Shown here: in pieces, positions 1 through 8,575 of the stretch
How positions within the stretch are numbered: position 1 is the stretch's first letter
How the letters are laid out: the number at the start of each line of letters is the position of its first letter
NCBI RefSeq assembly: GCF_008974245.1
Contig: NZ_BBZI01000005.1
Span: 1,812,414-1,876,413 of the forward strand
Origin: Streptomyces abyssomicinicus
Lineage (GTDB): Bacteria > Actinomycetota > Actinomycetes > Streptomycetales > Streptomycetaceae
Reading direction: 5' to 3'
DNA: 64,000 nucleotides
Program-made: the position numbers and the translations under genes
Notes under the pieces: generated by a model
Seen by the model: the letters and a program-made list of their open reading frames with translations, nothing else
What the model was told of the DNA's origin: nothing
Database searches by the model: none

Positions 1-2
1 CC

Positions 3-134
3 CTGATCCGGGCCCAGGGAACGGTCTGGCCCGTACGGCGGCTGGTGCCGGCGCCGGCCGGGGACGAGGGGTGCTCGCTCATCGAGCGGCTCCCCGGTTT
101 CGTCGGCCTCGTCGCCGGAGCGGCGTCGTGGTGA
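3..134 (+). CDS. 3' end of an unidentified upstream gene (partial)
   Basis: An open frame runs from the left window edge to a TGA at 132-134 and encodes the last 43 residues of a protein, with no start inside the window. Its stop overlaps the GTG start of the oxidoreductase gene (GTGA). That overlap is the pattern seen throughout this operon and is the main reason to believe the frame is real. The visible tail has no motif I recognise. It shows that the operon extends to the left. Confidence 0.5.
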   Translation: MIRAQGTVWPVRRLVPAPAGDEGCSLIERLPGFVGLVAGAASW

Positions 135-1489
135 CCGGCCACCCGGCGGGCGACGACCCGGGCGACCGGCTGCGATGGCCGGGCGTGGTCGTCGTCGGCG
201 CCGGTGTCACCGGGCTGCTGGTCACCGAGGAGCTGACACGGCGCGGCGTGCCGGTCCTCCTGGTGGAGCAGAGCCGGCTCGGCGCGGGCCAGACCGGTCA
301 CTGCCACGGCTATCTGCACCGCGGTTACATCTACCGCGGCATCACCGCCTCCCGGCGGCAGGCGCTGGAGCGGTGCGCGGACTGGTGGGCCCGCCGCCTC
401 GCCCCGGCGGGCGACGCCGTCGTCGGCACACGGAGCGTCATCGGCTTCACCAGCGACACGGAGCGGGAGGAGGCCCTGGCCGCCTGGAAGTCCCTCGACA
501 TGCCCTGGGAGGACGTCGACGCGCCGGGCCTGGCCGGCACCGCGGGGACGTTCGCGGTGCCCGAGGCCAGCGTGTCGCCGCGCGCCGCGATGCGCGCCGT
601 GGCCGGCACAGCGGCCCGCGTCCCCACCCTCCACGGCCGCGCCACGGCCGTCCGCCACTCCGGCGGGTCGGTACGGTCCGTGGACGTCCTGACCGGCGAG
701 GGCACGGTCACCGTCTCCGCCCCCGCCTTCGTGCTGTCGGCCGGGCTGGGCACACCCGGCCTGCTGGGACCCCTCGCACGCACCCTGGGCGTGCGGACCC
801 GGCTGACCTACATGCTGGTGTGCCGCACCGGCCAGGACCTGCCCGAGGCGTTCTGTCTCCCCGCCGACAGCGCGCAGGGACTCTTCGTCGCGTCGCGTCC
901 CGCCGGCCGGGAGCGCGTCTACCTGATGTCCACGTTCGTCAACTTCTGGGCGAGCGACGAGGACGAGGCCGCGCGCCGGTCCTGGCTCGGCGCGGCCTCC
1001 CGGGTCCTCGCCCACCACCTGCCCGGGCTGTGGGCGGACCCCGCCACCCGCTGGGGCCTCTACCCGGCGTGCAAGGTGGAGGTGGACGCGCCCGACCAGG
1101 CCGGCGGCGGACTGCCCGAGGGCGGCGTGTTCGACCTCGGCTGGGACAACGCGCTCACCGTCCTGCCGGGAAAGCTCGTGCTCGCCCCGCTGTTCGCCGA
1201 GGAGTGCCTGAACCGCCTCGGCCGGCTCACCGACCTCGACCGGCTGCGCGAGGCGTCCCCGCCCGGCGGATCCCCGGCCGCCTCGTCACCGCCCGGTCCG
1301 TTCACCACCGGGAGCGGCCCGTCGTCCGGCCCGTCGCCCGCCCCGGGCGGCTCCGTCGCATCCCCCTGGGCCGCGGAGGACTGGGAGATGACCCCGCTGT
1401 TCACCCGAGCCGAACTCTTCGACCACCCGACGCCGCACCACGTTCCCGCGGCACCGCACGGAAAGGACAACGACAGGTGGAGTGCCTGA
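131..1489 (+). CDS. FAD-dependent oxidoreductase (DAO family)
   Basis: The protein (about 452 aa) opens with a dinucleotide-binding Rossmann motif, VVVGAGVTGLL, followed by a strand ending in E (VLLVEQ). This is the FAD-binding fold of the D-amino-acid/glycine oxidase (DAO) superfamily. A GxG-rich segment (VLSAGLGTPG) fits the second FAD-contacting region. Substrate cannot be read from sequence. I place the start at GTG 131 (or 128) because it overlaps the upstream stop; an open frame further upstream is Arg-rich and belongs to the previous gene in another frame. The last ~45 residues are Pro/Ser/Gly-rich and probably disordered. The 3' end overlaps the next gene by 13 bp. In this operon it probably oxidises an amine or amino-sugar intermediate, which is inference from context. 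Confidence 0.8.
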   Translation: MTGHPAGDDPGDRLRWPGVVVVGAGVTGLLVTEELTRRGVPVLLVEQSRLGAGQTGHCHGYLHRGYIYRGITASRRQALERCADWWARRLAPAGDAVVGTRSVIGFTSDTEREEALAAWKSLDMPWEDVDAPGLAGTAGTFAVPEASVSPRAAMRAVAGTAARVPTLHGRATAVRHSGGSVRSVDVLTGEGTVTVSAPAFVLSAGLGTPGLLGPLARTLGVRTRLTYMLVCRTGQDLPEAFCLPADSAQGLFVASRPAGRERVYLMSTFVNFWASDEDEAARRSWLGAASRVLAHHLPGLWADPATRWGLYPACKVEVDAPDQAGGGLPEGGVFDLGWDNALTVLPGKLVLAPLFAEECLNRLGRLTDLDRLREASPPGGSPAASSPPGPFTTGSGPSSGPSPAPGGSVASPWAAEDWEMTPLFTRAELFDHPTPHHVPAAPHGKDNDRWSA

Positions 1490-2379
1490 TACTCGGCGCC
1501 GGAGCCGGCAGCAGACTGATGCCGCTCACCGCCCGACTGCCCAAGCCCCTGCTCCCGCTCGGCCCGACGACCATCCTGGGACGGCTGGTCGACCAGGTGG
1601 CGCCGCTCGGCGCCCGGCGGATCCTGTGCAACCTGCACCACCACGCGGAGGCGGCCGAGGACTACTTCGCCCGCGCCGACCTCGCCCTGCCCGTCGTCAC
1701 GCGCAGGGAGGACCGACTGCGCGGGCCGGCCGGCGCCATGCTCACCTTCGAGGACGAACTCACCGCCGCCGACACGGTGCTGGTCGTCTCCGGCGACCTG
1801 TACCTCGGCGACGGGGCGCTGGCCGAACTGGTGCGACGGCACCACGAGAGCGGCAGCGACCTGTCGGTGCTCGCCGTCGAGGTGGACGACGGCTCCCGGT
1901 TCGGCGTCTTCCGTCTCGACGACGGCGGACGCCCCACCGCGCTGGACGAGAAGCCCGCGTGGGCCGCGGGCCGCCGCAGCTGGGTCAGCGGCGGCGCGTA
2001 CTGCCTGCGCCCCGAACTCCTCAAGCGCGTCCCCACCGAGGGCCTGTACGACTTCGGCGCCCATCTGATCCCCGAACTGCTCGCCGAGCGGGCCGCGGTC
2101 GGCCTGGTGCCGTGGCTGGGCCGGTGGGACGACCTGGGGACCACCGACTCCTACCGGCGCGCCGTCCTCGACGACCTCGCCTCCCGCGCCCCGGCGGGCG
2201 GGAACGTCCACCACGTCGCGCCCACCGCCCGCGTCCACCCCTCGGCCCTCCTCACCGGCCGGGTCCTCGTCGCCGACGACGCCGTGGTGGGGGCCGGCGC
2301 CCGACTGCACGACACGGTCGTCCTCCCCGGGGCGACCGTCCCCGACCACACCACCGTGGCCGACGGCTGCGTCGCCTGA
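1477..2379 (+). CDS. Sugar-1-phosphate nucleotidyltransferase-like protein
   Basis: The N-terminus carries the NTP-transferase signature (GAGAGSRLMPLT followed by PKPLLPLG), which binds the nucleotide and metal in glucose-1-phosphate thymidylyl- and mannose-1-phosphate guanylyltransferases. SGDLYLGDGAL is the expected metal-binding region and WDDLGTTDSYR the sugar-site end. Residues ~250-300 hold hexapeptide-like turns (VHPSALLTGRVLVADDAVVGAGA), a short left-handed beta-helix. At 300 aa it is near normal size. I chose GTG 1477 because an AAGGA lies ~9 bp upstream and the signature then sits at the very N-terminus. It overlaps the oxidoreductase gene and is followed 30 bp later by a glycosyltransferase, suggesting that it makes the activated sugar (or related donor) for that enzyme. 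Nucleotide and sugar specificity are not readable. Confidence 0.85.
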   Translation: MECLILGAGAGSRLMPLTARLPKPLLPLGPTTILGRLVDQVAPLGARRILCNLHHHAEAAEDYFARADLALPVVTRREDRLRGPAGAMLTFEDELTAADTVLVVSGDLYLGDGALAELVRRHHESGSDLSVLAVEVDDGSRFGVFRLDDGGRPTALDEKPAWAAGRRSWVSGGAYCLRPELLKRVPTEGLYDFGAHLIPELLAERAAVGLVPWLGRWDDLGTTDSYRRAVLDDLASRAPAGGNVHHVAPTARVHPSALLTGRVLVADDAVVGAGARLHDTVVLPGATVPDHTTVADGCVA

Positions 2380-2409
2380 CCCAGAAGCCGAACCAACCCG
2401 GGAGAACCC

Positions 2410-3585
2410 ATGCGCGTCCTCGCCCTCGCCCCGGCGTACCACCCCCTGATCGGTGGCGCCGAGTCCTACATCCGCACCATCGCGACCGGACTGGCCGCCC
2501 GCGGCCACGACGTGCTGGTCGCCACCGACGGCGACCGTGTCGCCGCACCCGCCGACGACCTCGACGGCCAGGCCCGGATCCGCCGCCTCCTGGCATACCG
2601 GGACCTGCTGGACGACCCGACCAAACTCCGCTGGGAGCAGATGCAGTTCAGCGCCGCGGAGGAGCTCGCCGCCCTGGTCGACACCTGGGGCACCCCGGAC
2701 GTCGTCTTCGCCAACAGCCACGAGACGGCCGTGCTCGGCAGCATGGTCGCCATGACCTACGGCCGCCCGCTGGTGGCCAACTTCCACGAGCAGCAGCCCG
2801 AACGCGGGCCCCTCGGCCGTGGCCGGGCCCGCCTGGTGTACTCGACGCTGCCGGTCAACGCGGTGGTGGCGGGCAGCCGCTTCTACCACGAGAAGGCCCT
2901 CGCCTACGGCAGCCCGCGGGAGACGACCCACCACATCCCGCACGGCATCGAGTGCGAGCGGTTCGCGACCGACGGGCCGCGACGGCCCGACGGCCGCTTC
3001 GTCATCGTCCTCAGCGGCCGCATCGCCCCCCGCAAGCAGCAGGACTTCATGGTGCGGGTGGTCGACAGGCTGGTCCGCGGCGGTGTCGACGCCCACCTGG
3101 TGATCGCCGGCCGCGCCCACTCCTCCGACCTCGGCTACCACGAGCGGCTGCTCACGCTGATCAAGGAACTCGACCTGGGCGAGAGGGTGACGCTCCGCCA
3201 GGACCTCGCCCTCGACGACATGCCCGCCGTGTACCGCGAGTGCGACGTGGTCGTGCAGCCCAGCCTCGCCGAAGGACTCGGACTCGCCGTGCTGGAGGCC
3301 ATGGCCGCCGGGCGGCCCACCGTCGTGAGCGACGTGAGCGGACTGCGCGAGGTGATCGCCGACCCGCACGTCGGACTGCGCCTGCCGCCGACCGCCGAGG
3401 GCGCCTGGGCCGAGGCCCTGGCACAGCTCGCCGGCGACGAGCGGCTGCGCGCCCGGCTGGCGGCCAACGCCCTGGCCACCGTGCGCCGAGAGTTCAACGT
3501 CCGCCGGATGCTCGAGCAGACCGAACGGCTGCTGGAGGGCGTGCGCGCGGCGTGGAGCCCGGACGGCTCCGGCCCCTCCCGGTAG
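2410..3585 (+). CDS. Glycosyltransferase family 4 protein
   Basis: This 391-aa protein has the GT-B layout. The N-terminal domain begins with a glycine-rich loop (YHPLIGGAESYI), typical of GT4 retaining transferases, and the C-terminal domain holds the donor-binding EGLGLAVLEAMAAGRP, with the two glutamates of the E-x7-E motif. A GGAGA ribosome-binding site lies just before ATG 2410. No signal peptide or membrane span is evident, so it should act in the cytoplasm or at the inner membrane face. Donor and acceptor are unknown; the preceding nucleotidyltransferase suggests a dedicated NDP-sugar. It is the only glycosyltransferase seen in this partial cluster. Confidence 0.88.
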   Translation: MRVLALAPAYHPLIGGAESYIRTIATGLAARGHDVLVATDGDRVAAPADDLDGQARIRRLLAYRDLLDDPTKLRWEQMQFSAAEELAALVDTWGTPDVVFANSHETAVLGSMVAMTYGRPLVANFHEQQPERGPLGRGRARLVYSTLPVNAVVAGSRFYHEKALAYGSPRETTHHIPHGIECERFATDGPRRPDGRFVIVLSGRIAPRKQQDFMVRVVDRLVRGGVDAHLVIAGRAHSSDLGYHERLLTLIKELDLGERVTLRQDLALDDMPAVYRECDVVVQPSLAEGLGLAVLEAMAAGRPTVVSDVSGLREVIADPHVGLRLPPTAEGAWAEALAQLAGDERLRARLAANALATVRREFNVRRMLEQTERLLEGVRAAWSPDGSGPSR

Positions 3586-3653
3586 CGTCCGCGCCGCCGG
3601 CCGCCCACCCCCATCCCCCGAACCTTCCGCTCCGACGCAAGGACACCTCAACC

Positions 3654-4553
3654 ATGCGCGTACAGAACGGCACCATCTGGCTCGATGGAGCGCTCGCCGA
3701 CTGGGAGGAAGCGAGGCTCCCCCTGATGTCCGACGCACTGCTGCGCGGACTCAGCGTCTTCGACGGCCTGGTCGCCCGGCGGCAGACCGACGGATCGCTG
3801 GCGCTGCTCGGCGCCGAACGCCACCTCGACCGGCTGTCCCGGTCCTGCCAGGTCCTCGGCCTGCCTCTGGAGGGCGGTACCGACGGACTGCTCGAGGGCT
3901 GCCGGGCCGCCGCCGAGCAGGAGGCGGCCGGGTTCCCCGACTGCGACGTGTACATCCGGCCCATGGTCGTCGGAGCGGTCCTCACTCCCCGGGCCCGCGA
4001 GGCCTCCGTGACCGTCGCCGCCTTCCGCCAGGAGCCCGGGGCCCCCGCGCCGGTGACCCTGCAGACCAGTGCCTGGCGGCGCCCCACCGACGACACACTG
4101 CCCCCGGCCCTGAAGGTGGTCGGCAACTACCAGCTCACCCGGCTCGCCCGGCTGGAGGCGAAGAAGGCCGGGTACGACGACGCGCTGGTCCTCAACGCCC
4201 AGGGACGCGTCGCGGAGTCGGCCGGCGCCGCCGTGGTGCAGGAACACGGCGGACGCCTCAGCTCCCCGCCGCCGTGGGAGGGCTGCCTGGACTCGGTGAC
4301 CGTCGCCCTGCTCGCCGCGATCGCCCGGGCCGAGGGCATCGAATGGGCCCGCGAACCGCTGCTGCGCACCACCGTGCTCGGCGCGGATGGCCTCGCCCTC
4401 GCCGGGACGCTCGCCGACGTGGTGCCGGTGAGCAGGCTGGACCACCGCGACTACGACGCGCCCTCGCCACTGCTGAAGCAGCTCGGCACCCTCTGGAGCG
4501 AGGCCTCCCGGGGCGGCAGGCACGCCGGACTGCTGGAGACGGTGGCCGTCTGA
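3654..4553 (+). CDS. Class IV aminotransferase (PLP, BCAT/D-AAT fold)
   Basis: The 299-aa length and motifs match fold-type IV PLP enzymes (branched-chain aminotransferase, D-amino-acid aminotransferase, aminodeoxychorismate lyase). An early LLRGLSVFDGL corresponds to the conserved GxxxFxG region. KVVGNY contains the lysine expected to form the Schiff base, and GRVAESAGAAVV with the later LAGTLADVVPV supply the PLP-phosphate contacts. AAGGA precedes ATG 3654; a long upstream open frame in the same phase is a shadow of the genes before it. The 3' end shares TGATG with the Nudix gene, implying translational coupling. In this setting it probably aminates a keto intermediate or releases one from an amino acid; which direction is not determinable. 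Confidence 0.87.
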   Translation: MRVQNGTIWLDGALADWEEARLPLMSDALLRGLSVFDGLVARRQTDGSLALLGAERHLDRLSRSCQVLGLPLEGGTDGLLEGCRAAAEQEAAGFPDCDVYIRPMVVGAVLTPRAREASVTVAAFRQEPGAPAPVTLQTSAWRRPTDDTLPPALKVVGNYQLTRLARLEAKKAGYDDALVLNAQGRVAESAGAAVVQEHGGRLSSPPPWEGCLDSVTVALLAAIARAEGIEWAREPLLRTTVLGADGLALAGTLADVVPVSRLDHRDYDAPSPLLKQLGTLWSEASRGGRHAGLLETVAV

Positions 4554-5149
4554 TGGGAACGGCGAACACCGAAGGCGCCTTCGACGTCCTCGCCACCCGG
4601 CAGGTGTACACGTCGCCCTACATGAGGCTGCGGGAGGACGACGTACGGTTCCCCGACGGCTCGCCCGGCGTCTGGTCGGTGCTCGAGCGCTCCGACTTCG
4701 CGCTGGTGGTGCCCGAGGTGGAACCCGGCCGGCTGGCCATGGTCAACCTCTACCGGCATCCGGTCGGCCGCCGGTTCTGGGAGTTCCCCCAGGGCTCGGC
4801 GGCCACCCCCGGCGTCCCGCCGCAGGAGACCGCTGCCGGAGAACTGCGGGAGGAGGCCGGTCTCGCGGCGGACGAATGGCACCACCTGGGCCTCCTGCAC
4901 GAGGCGTACGGCTACGCCACCGGCGTCTGCCACGTCTATCTGGCGCGGTCGCTGACCACCGTCGGCCGGCAGCCCGAACCCGGCGAGGGCGACGTGCGGT
5001 TCGGCCTGTTCGACATCGAGGAGATCTGGCGGATGCAGCAGGCGGGCGACGTCACCGACGCGGTGACCGTCGCCGCGCTGGGCCTGTACGAGCGGACGAG
5101 GCGCGGCATCGGACCGCGCCCGGGACAACCGGAAGGGACCACGGCATGA
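4553..5149 (+). CDS. Nudix hydrolase
   Basis: The 198-aa protein has an ADP-ribose-pyrophosphatase-like Nudix fold: ERSDFALVVPEV, then NLYRHPVGRRFWEFPQG, then the Nudix helix ending GELREEAGL. The metal-binding REEAGL-type glutamates are present. Two departures from the consensus box G-x5-E-x7-R-E-U-x-E-E-x-G-U are visible: the first glutamate position reads V (PGVPPQE) and the R of RE is G. Members hydrolyse nucleoside diphosphates linked to another moiety, so NDP-sugars or NDP-activated intermediates of this operon are plausible substrates. Start ATG overlaps the aminotransferase stop, and the stop overlaps the phosphatase ATG (ATGA). Confidence 0.85.
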   Translation: MGTANTEGAFDVLATRQVYTSPYMRLREDDVRFPDGSPGVWSVLERSDFALVVPEVEPGRLAMVNLYRHPVGRRFWEFPQGSAATPGVPPQETAAGELREEAGLAADEWHHLGLLHEAYGYATGVCHVYLARSLTTVGRQPEPGEGDVRFGLFDIEEIWRMQQAGDVTDAVTVAALGLYERTRRGIGPRPGQPEGTTA

Positions 5150-6501
5150 GTACCGACACGACGGCGAACGAAGGCCACGGCACCACACCGCGCGCAGGCC
5201 GGGGCGAGGGCTCCTGGGGCGACCCCGACCGGGCCGAGCAGGCGCTCGCGCTCTCCGCCCGGGGCACCCCGCGGAACGTGGTCCTTTTCATCGGGGACGG
5301 CATGGGTGAGGACGAACTCACCATCGCCCGCAACTACTTGAAGGGCGCCGACGGGCGACTCATCCTCGACTCGTTCCTCTTCACCGGCTCGGTGACCAAC
5401 TACTCGGTGACCGCCGGCGACCCGACCCGCCACAACTACGTCACCGACTCCGCCGCCGCGGCCACCGCCTGGGCGACCGGGGCCAAGACCTACAACGGCG
5501 CGATAGGCGTGGACGCCTTCGGCATGCCCGTCCCCACCCTGGTGGAACTCGCCCGGGACCGGGGCATGGCCACCGGCATCGTCACCACCGAGGAGGTGTG
5601 CGACCCCACCCCGGCCGCCATGGGCGCCCACGTCGCCCACCGCAGCGGCCGGGGACCGGACACCATGCAACGGTGCCCGGAACAGGCGACCGAGAACGGC
5701 GGGCCGGGCTCCATCGCGGAACAACTGGTCCGCACACGCCCCGACGTGCTCCTCGGAGGCGGCGCGCAGTACTTCCGGCAGACCGTACGGGCCGGCGAGT
5801 TCGCCGGCCGCACCGTCCTCGACCAGGCTGCCGCGGCCGGCTACCGCGTGATCACCACCGCGACCGAACTGGCCGCCGCGGACGCGGGAACGCCGCTGCT
5901 CGGCCTCTTCGGCGAAGAGGCGCTGGCCCGGTACTGGGTGGGCCCGCCCGCACGCGTCGACCGGGGCCCCGCGGCCGTGTGCCGGGTCAACCCGGACCTC
6001 CCGGCGGACCAGCCCTCGCTGGCCCGGATGACCGCCAAGGCGCTGGAGATCCTGGACGAGCGTGCGGAGGGCCGCGGCTTCCTGCTCCAGGTCGAGGCGG
6101 GGCTGATCGACACCGCCGGTCACGACGGTGACGCCTGCGGCATGATCAGCGAGGTGGCCGCGTTCGACGCGGCGGTGACGGTGGGGCTGCGCTGGGCGGA
6201 GGAGCACGGGGACACCCTGGTCCTGGTCACCGCCGACCACGGGCACTCCGCGCAGATCCTGCCCGTCGACGTCGAGAGCCCCGGGGCCACCACGATGCTC
6301 CTCGCGCACGACGGCGAGCCCATGCTGATCAACTACGCCACCAACCTGCCCGGGGAGATCCTCGTGCACACCGGCGCGCAGGTGAGGATCGCCGCCCACG
6401 GGCCGTCCGCCGCCTCGGTCCTCGGCCTCGGCGACCACACCGACCTCTTCCACCTGATCACCCGGACCTGGAAGGAGGCGGACAACCGTGTCGCCGACTG
6501 A
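5146..6501 (+). CDS. Alkaline phosphatase (PhoA family) without export signal
   Basis: The 451-aa protein has the full alkaline phosphatase set: IGDGMG (metal-binding Asp51), TDSAAAATAWATGAK with the nucleophile Ser at about 102, EAGLIDTAGHDGD (metal ligands), TADHGHSAQI and a late HGP histidine. Unlike periplasmic or secreted PhoA enzymes it has no signal peptide; the N-terminal 40 residues are polar and Thr/Gly-rich. Cytoplasmic PhoA-like enzymes are known from antibiotic clusters, for example StrK, which dephosphorylates streptomycin phosphate, so removing a phosphate from a pathway intermediate is a reasonable inference. The gene overlaps both neighbours: ATGA with the Nudix gene and 14 bp with the transporter gene. 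Confidence 0.88.
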   Translation: MSTDTTANEGHGTTPRAGRGEGSWGDPDRAEQALALSARGTPRNVVLFIGDGMGEDELTIARNYLKGADGRLILDSFLFTGSVTNYSVTAGDPTRHNYVTDSAAAATAWATGAKTYNGAIGVDAFGMPVPTLVELARDRGMATGIVTTEEVCDPTPAAMGAHVAHRSGRGPDTMQRCPEQATENGGPGSIAEQLVRTRPDVLLGGGAQYFRQTVRAGEFAGRTVLDQAAAAGYRVITTATELAAADAGTPLLGLFGEEALARYWVGPPARVDRGPAAVCRVNPDLPADQPSLARMTAKALEILDERAEGRGFLLQVEAGLIDTAGHDGDACGMISEVAAFDAAVTVGLRWAEEHGDTLVLVTADHGHSAQILPVDVESPGATTMLLAHDGEPMLINYATNLPGEILVHTGAQVRIAAHGPSAASVLGLGDHTDLFHLITRTWKEADNRVAD

Positions 6502-7864
6502 CACCGGCACCCGGCCACCGCACACCGCCGCCGGCCCGGCAGTCCGTGGCGTGGCCGCCACGGACCCGGCAGCCGGCTCGCGGGGCGGCCGGCCGGGGAG
6601 CCGGCAGGAGGACACGGGGGCCGGGGGCCGGGACCTCGCCCGGGGCGTCCCCCGCGCCGCCCTGACCCGCGCGGTCATGCTGGGCCCGGCCTTCGTCGCC
6701 GCCGTCGCGTACGTCGATCCGGGCAACTTCGCCACCAACTTCACCGCCGGCGCGCACTTCGGGCACCGCCTGCTGTGGGTGGTGCTGGCGGCCAACGTGA
6801 CCGGACTGTTCTTCCAGACCCTGGCGGCCAAACTGGGCGTCGCCACCGGACGCGACCTGATGCGGCTGTGCCGGGACCGGTATCCGAGGCCCGTGACCTA
6901 CGGCCTGTGGGTCCAGGCCGAGACGGTCGCCGTGGCCACCGACCTCGCGGAGATCATCGGCGGCGCCCTCGCCCTCCACCTGCTGCTGGGCACGCCGCTG
7001 CTGCTCGGCGGCGCCATCACCGCGGCCGCCTCCTTCGCGCTGCTCTTCCTCGACCGCGGGGGCCGCCGACGGTTCGACTGGATCGTGACCGGAGCGCTGT
7101 TCGGCATCGCGGGCGGCATGCTGTGGTGCACCGCGGCGGCCGGCCCCGCCCTCGAGGACCTCTCCTCCGGCCTCGTCCCGGGATTCGACGGCCGTGAGAG
7201 CCTGCTCCTCGCCGTCGGCATCATCGGCGCCACCGTGATGCCGCACGCGATCTACCTGCACTCCGCCCGGTCCGCCGAGCGGGTGACGACCCTGCGGCGC
7301 ACCGGGGTCTTCCGCCCGGGCCGCGACGACCGCGCCGTGCTCCGCGGCATCCGCTTCGACGTGACCGCCGCCATGGTGCTCGCGGGCATCGTCAACGCCG
7401 CCATGCTCATCGTGGGCGCCCACCTGGCCGGCGGTCCCGGGCCGATCGTGGAGACCCTGGAGGACGTGCGGGACGGGCTCCGGTCGACGCTGGGCGGGGG
7501 AGTGGCCCTGGCCTTCTGCGGGGCGCTGCTGATCTCGGGACTCGCCTCGTCGTCGGTGGGAACCTACGCCGGACAGGTGATCATGTCCGGCTTCCTCCGC
7601 CGCTGCCCGCCCCTGATGGTGCGCCGGGTCCTGACGGTGGCCCCCTCACTGCTCGTCCTGGGCATGGGCGTCGACCCGACGACCGCGCTGGTGTGGTCCC
7701 AGGTGGTGCTGTCCTTCGGACTGCCCTTCGCCCTGGTTCCGCTGCTCCTGGCCACCCGGGACAAGCGGCTGATGGGATCCCTGGTGAACCACCCCGTCAC
7801 CACCGCCTGCGGCGCGCTGGCCGGAGCCGCGGTCATCGGCCTCAACCTCAGCCTCCTCCTGTGA
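6488..7864 (+). CDS. Nramp-family divalent metal transporter
   Basis: The 458-aa protein has a ~55-residue polar N-terminus followed by about eleven hydrophobic segments. The Nramp metal-site motifs are both present: DPGN in the first transmembrane helix (AYVDPGNFATNF) and MPH in the sixth (ATVMPHAIYLHS). These bind Mn2+ or Fe2+ in MntH/DMT1-type proton-coupled importers. Start GTG 6488 lies inside the phosphatase 3' end. Being co-translated with a metal-dependent phosphatase and a Nudix enzyme suggests supply of a metal cofactor, although export or resistance cannot be excluded. The GTGA stop overlap couples it to the acetyltransferase gene. Confidence 0.9.
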   Translation: MSPTDTGTRPPHTAAGPAVRGVAATDPAAGSRGGRPGSRQEDTGAGGRDLARGVPRAALTRAVMLGPAFVAAVAYVDPGNFATNFTAGAHFGHRLLWVVLAANVTGLFFQTLAAKLGVATGRDLMRLCRDRYPRPVTYGLWVQAETVAVATDLAEIIGGALALHLLLGTPLLLGGAITAAASFALLFLDRGGRRRFDWIVTGALFGIAGGMLWCTAAAGPALEDLSSGLVPGFDGRESLLLAVGIIGATVMPHAIYLHSARSAERVTTLRRTGVFRPGRDDRAVLRGIRFDVTAAMVLAGIVNAAMLIVGAHLAGGPGPIVETLEDVRDGLRSTLGGGVALAFCGALLISGLASSSVGTYAGQVIMSGFLRRCPPLMVRRVLTVAPSLLVLGMGVDPTTALVWSQVVLSFGLPFALVPLLLATRDKRLMGSLVNHPVTTACGALAGAAVIGLNLSLLL

Positions 7865-8448
7865 CCCCGCCCCCGCCTCGGCCCCCGGCCGCTGCGCGCC
7901 ACCCGCGGCTGCGTCCCGCGAGAGCCGGGGACGCCGGCTTCCTCGCGGAGATCCTCCTCCAGGCGTACAACTGGACCGGGCCGCGGTACACCCTCGACGA
8001 GATCCTGCGGACCCCGCGCATCGCGCACTACGTCACCGGCTGGCCCCGGCGGGGCGACTTCGGCGTGGTCGCCGAGGACGGCGCCGGCCGACCCGTCGGC
8101 GCCGCCTGGGCCCGGACCTTCCCGGCCGAGGACCCCGGTCACGGACACGTCGCCCCCTCCGTACCGGAGTTGACGCTCGGTGTCCTCCCCGGACACCGCG
8201 GACACGGCACCGGAAGCGCCCTGCTCGACGCCCTGATCGGCATGGCGGCGCGTTCCGGCCTCGACCGGCTCAGCCTCAGCGTGGAGGACGGCAATCACGC
8301 GGCCCGCCTCTACGCCTCCCGTGGCTTCGTCACGGTCGGGCGCGAGGGACGGTCGGACACGATGCTGCTGCGCCTGGACGCCGCCCCACCGGACCGCCCG
8401 CCCTCTGCCCCTCACCCCCCGGCCTCCGGCCCGACGACCGCCTCCTGA
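7861..8448 (+). CDS. GNAT-family N-acetyltransferase
   Basis: About 195 aa. The acetyl-CoA pyrophosphate-binding loop is seen as LPGHRGHGTGSALLDAL (R/Q-x-x-G-x-G/A type), with the downstream N-H-A-A-R-L-Y-x-x-x-G-F block typical of GNAT enzymes. The start is GTG 7861, overlapping the transporter stop; the first 20 residues are Pro/Arg-rich. Acceptor substrate is unknown: tailoring of the cluster product, or self-protection by acetylation, are both possible. It is the last gene of the operon and is followed by a strong hairpin. Confidence 0.82.
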   Translation: MTPPPPRPPAAARHPRLRPARAGDAGFLAEILLQAYNWTGPRYTLDEILRTPRIAHYVTGWPRRGDFGVVAEDGAGRPVGAAWARTFPAEDPGHGHVAPSVPELTLGVLPGHRGHGTGSALLDALIGMAARSGLDRLSLSVEDGNHAARLYASRGFVTVGREGRSDTMLLRLDAAPPDRPPSAPHPPASGPTTAS

Positions 8449-8487
8449 GGTCTCGCCGGGCGTCGGCGATACCGGCCCAGCTCGATG

Positions 8488-8525
8488 CCTTCCGCCCCCC
8501 GGTCGGCGGACCGGGGGGCGGAAGG
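8488..8525. terminator. Strong hairpin between convergent genes
   Basis: A perfect 16-bp inverted repeat (8488-8503 and 8510-8525) with a 6-base loop sits between the end of the acetyltransferase gene and the 3' end of the desaturase gene on the other strand. The symmetric stem and lack of a T-run on either side suit a bidirectional actinobacterial terminator. Confidence 0.85.
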
Positions 8526-8575
8526 GCCGGGCTACGCGGCCGCCGGTACGGCCGAACGACCAACCCGTACCGGAA

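Noticed and set aside
1060..3738. 892-residue minus-strand open frame
   Set aside because: It is antisense to well-supported nucleotidyltransferase and glycosyltransferase genes, has Gly/Val/Gln-rich shadow composition and no domain; a product of high GC.
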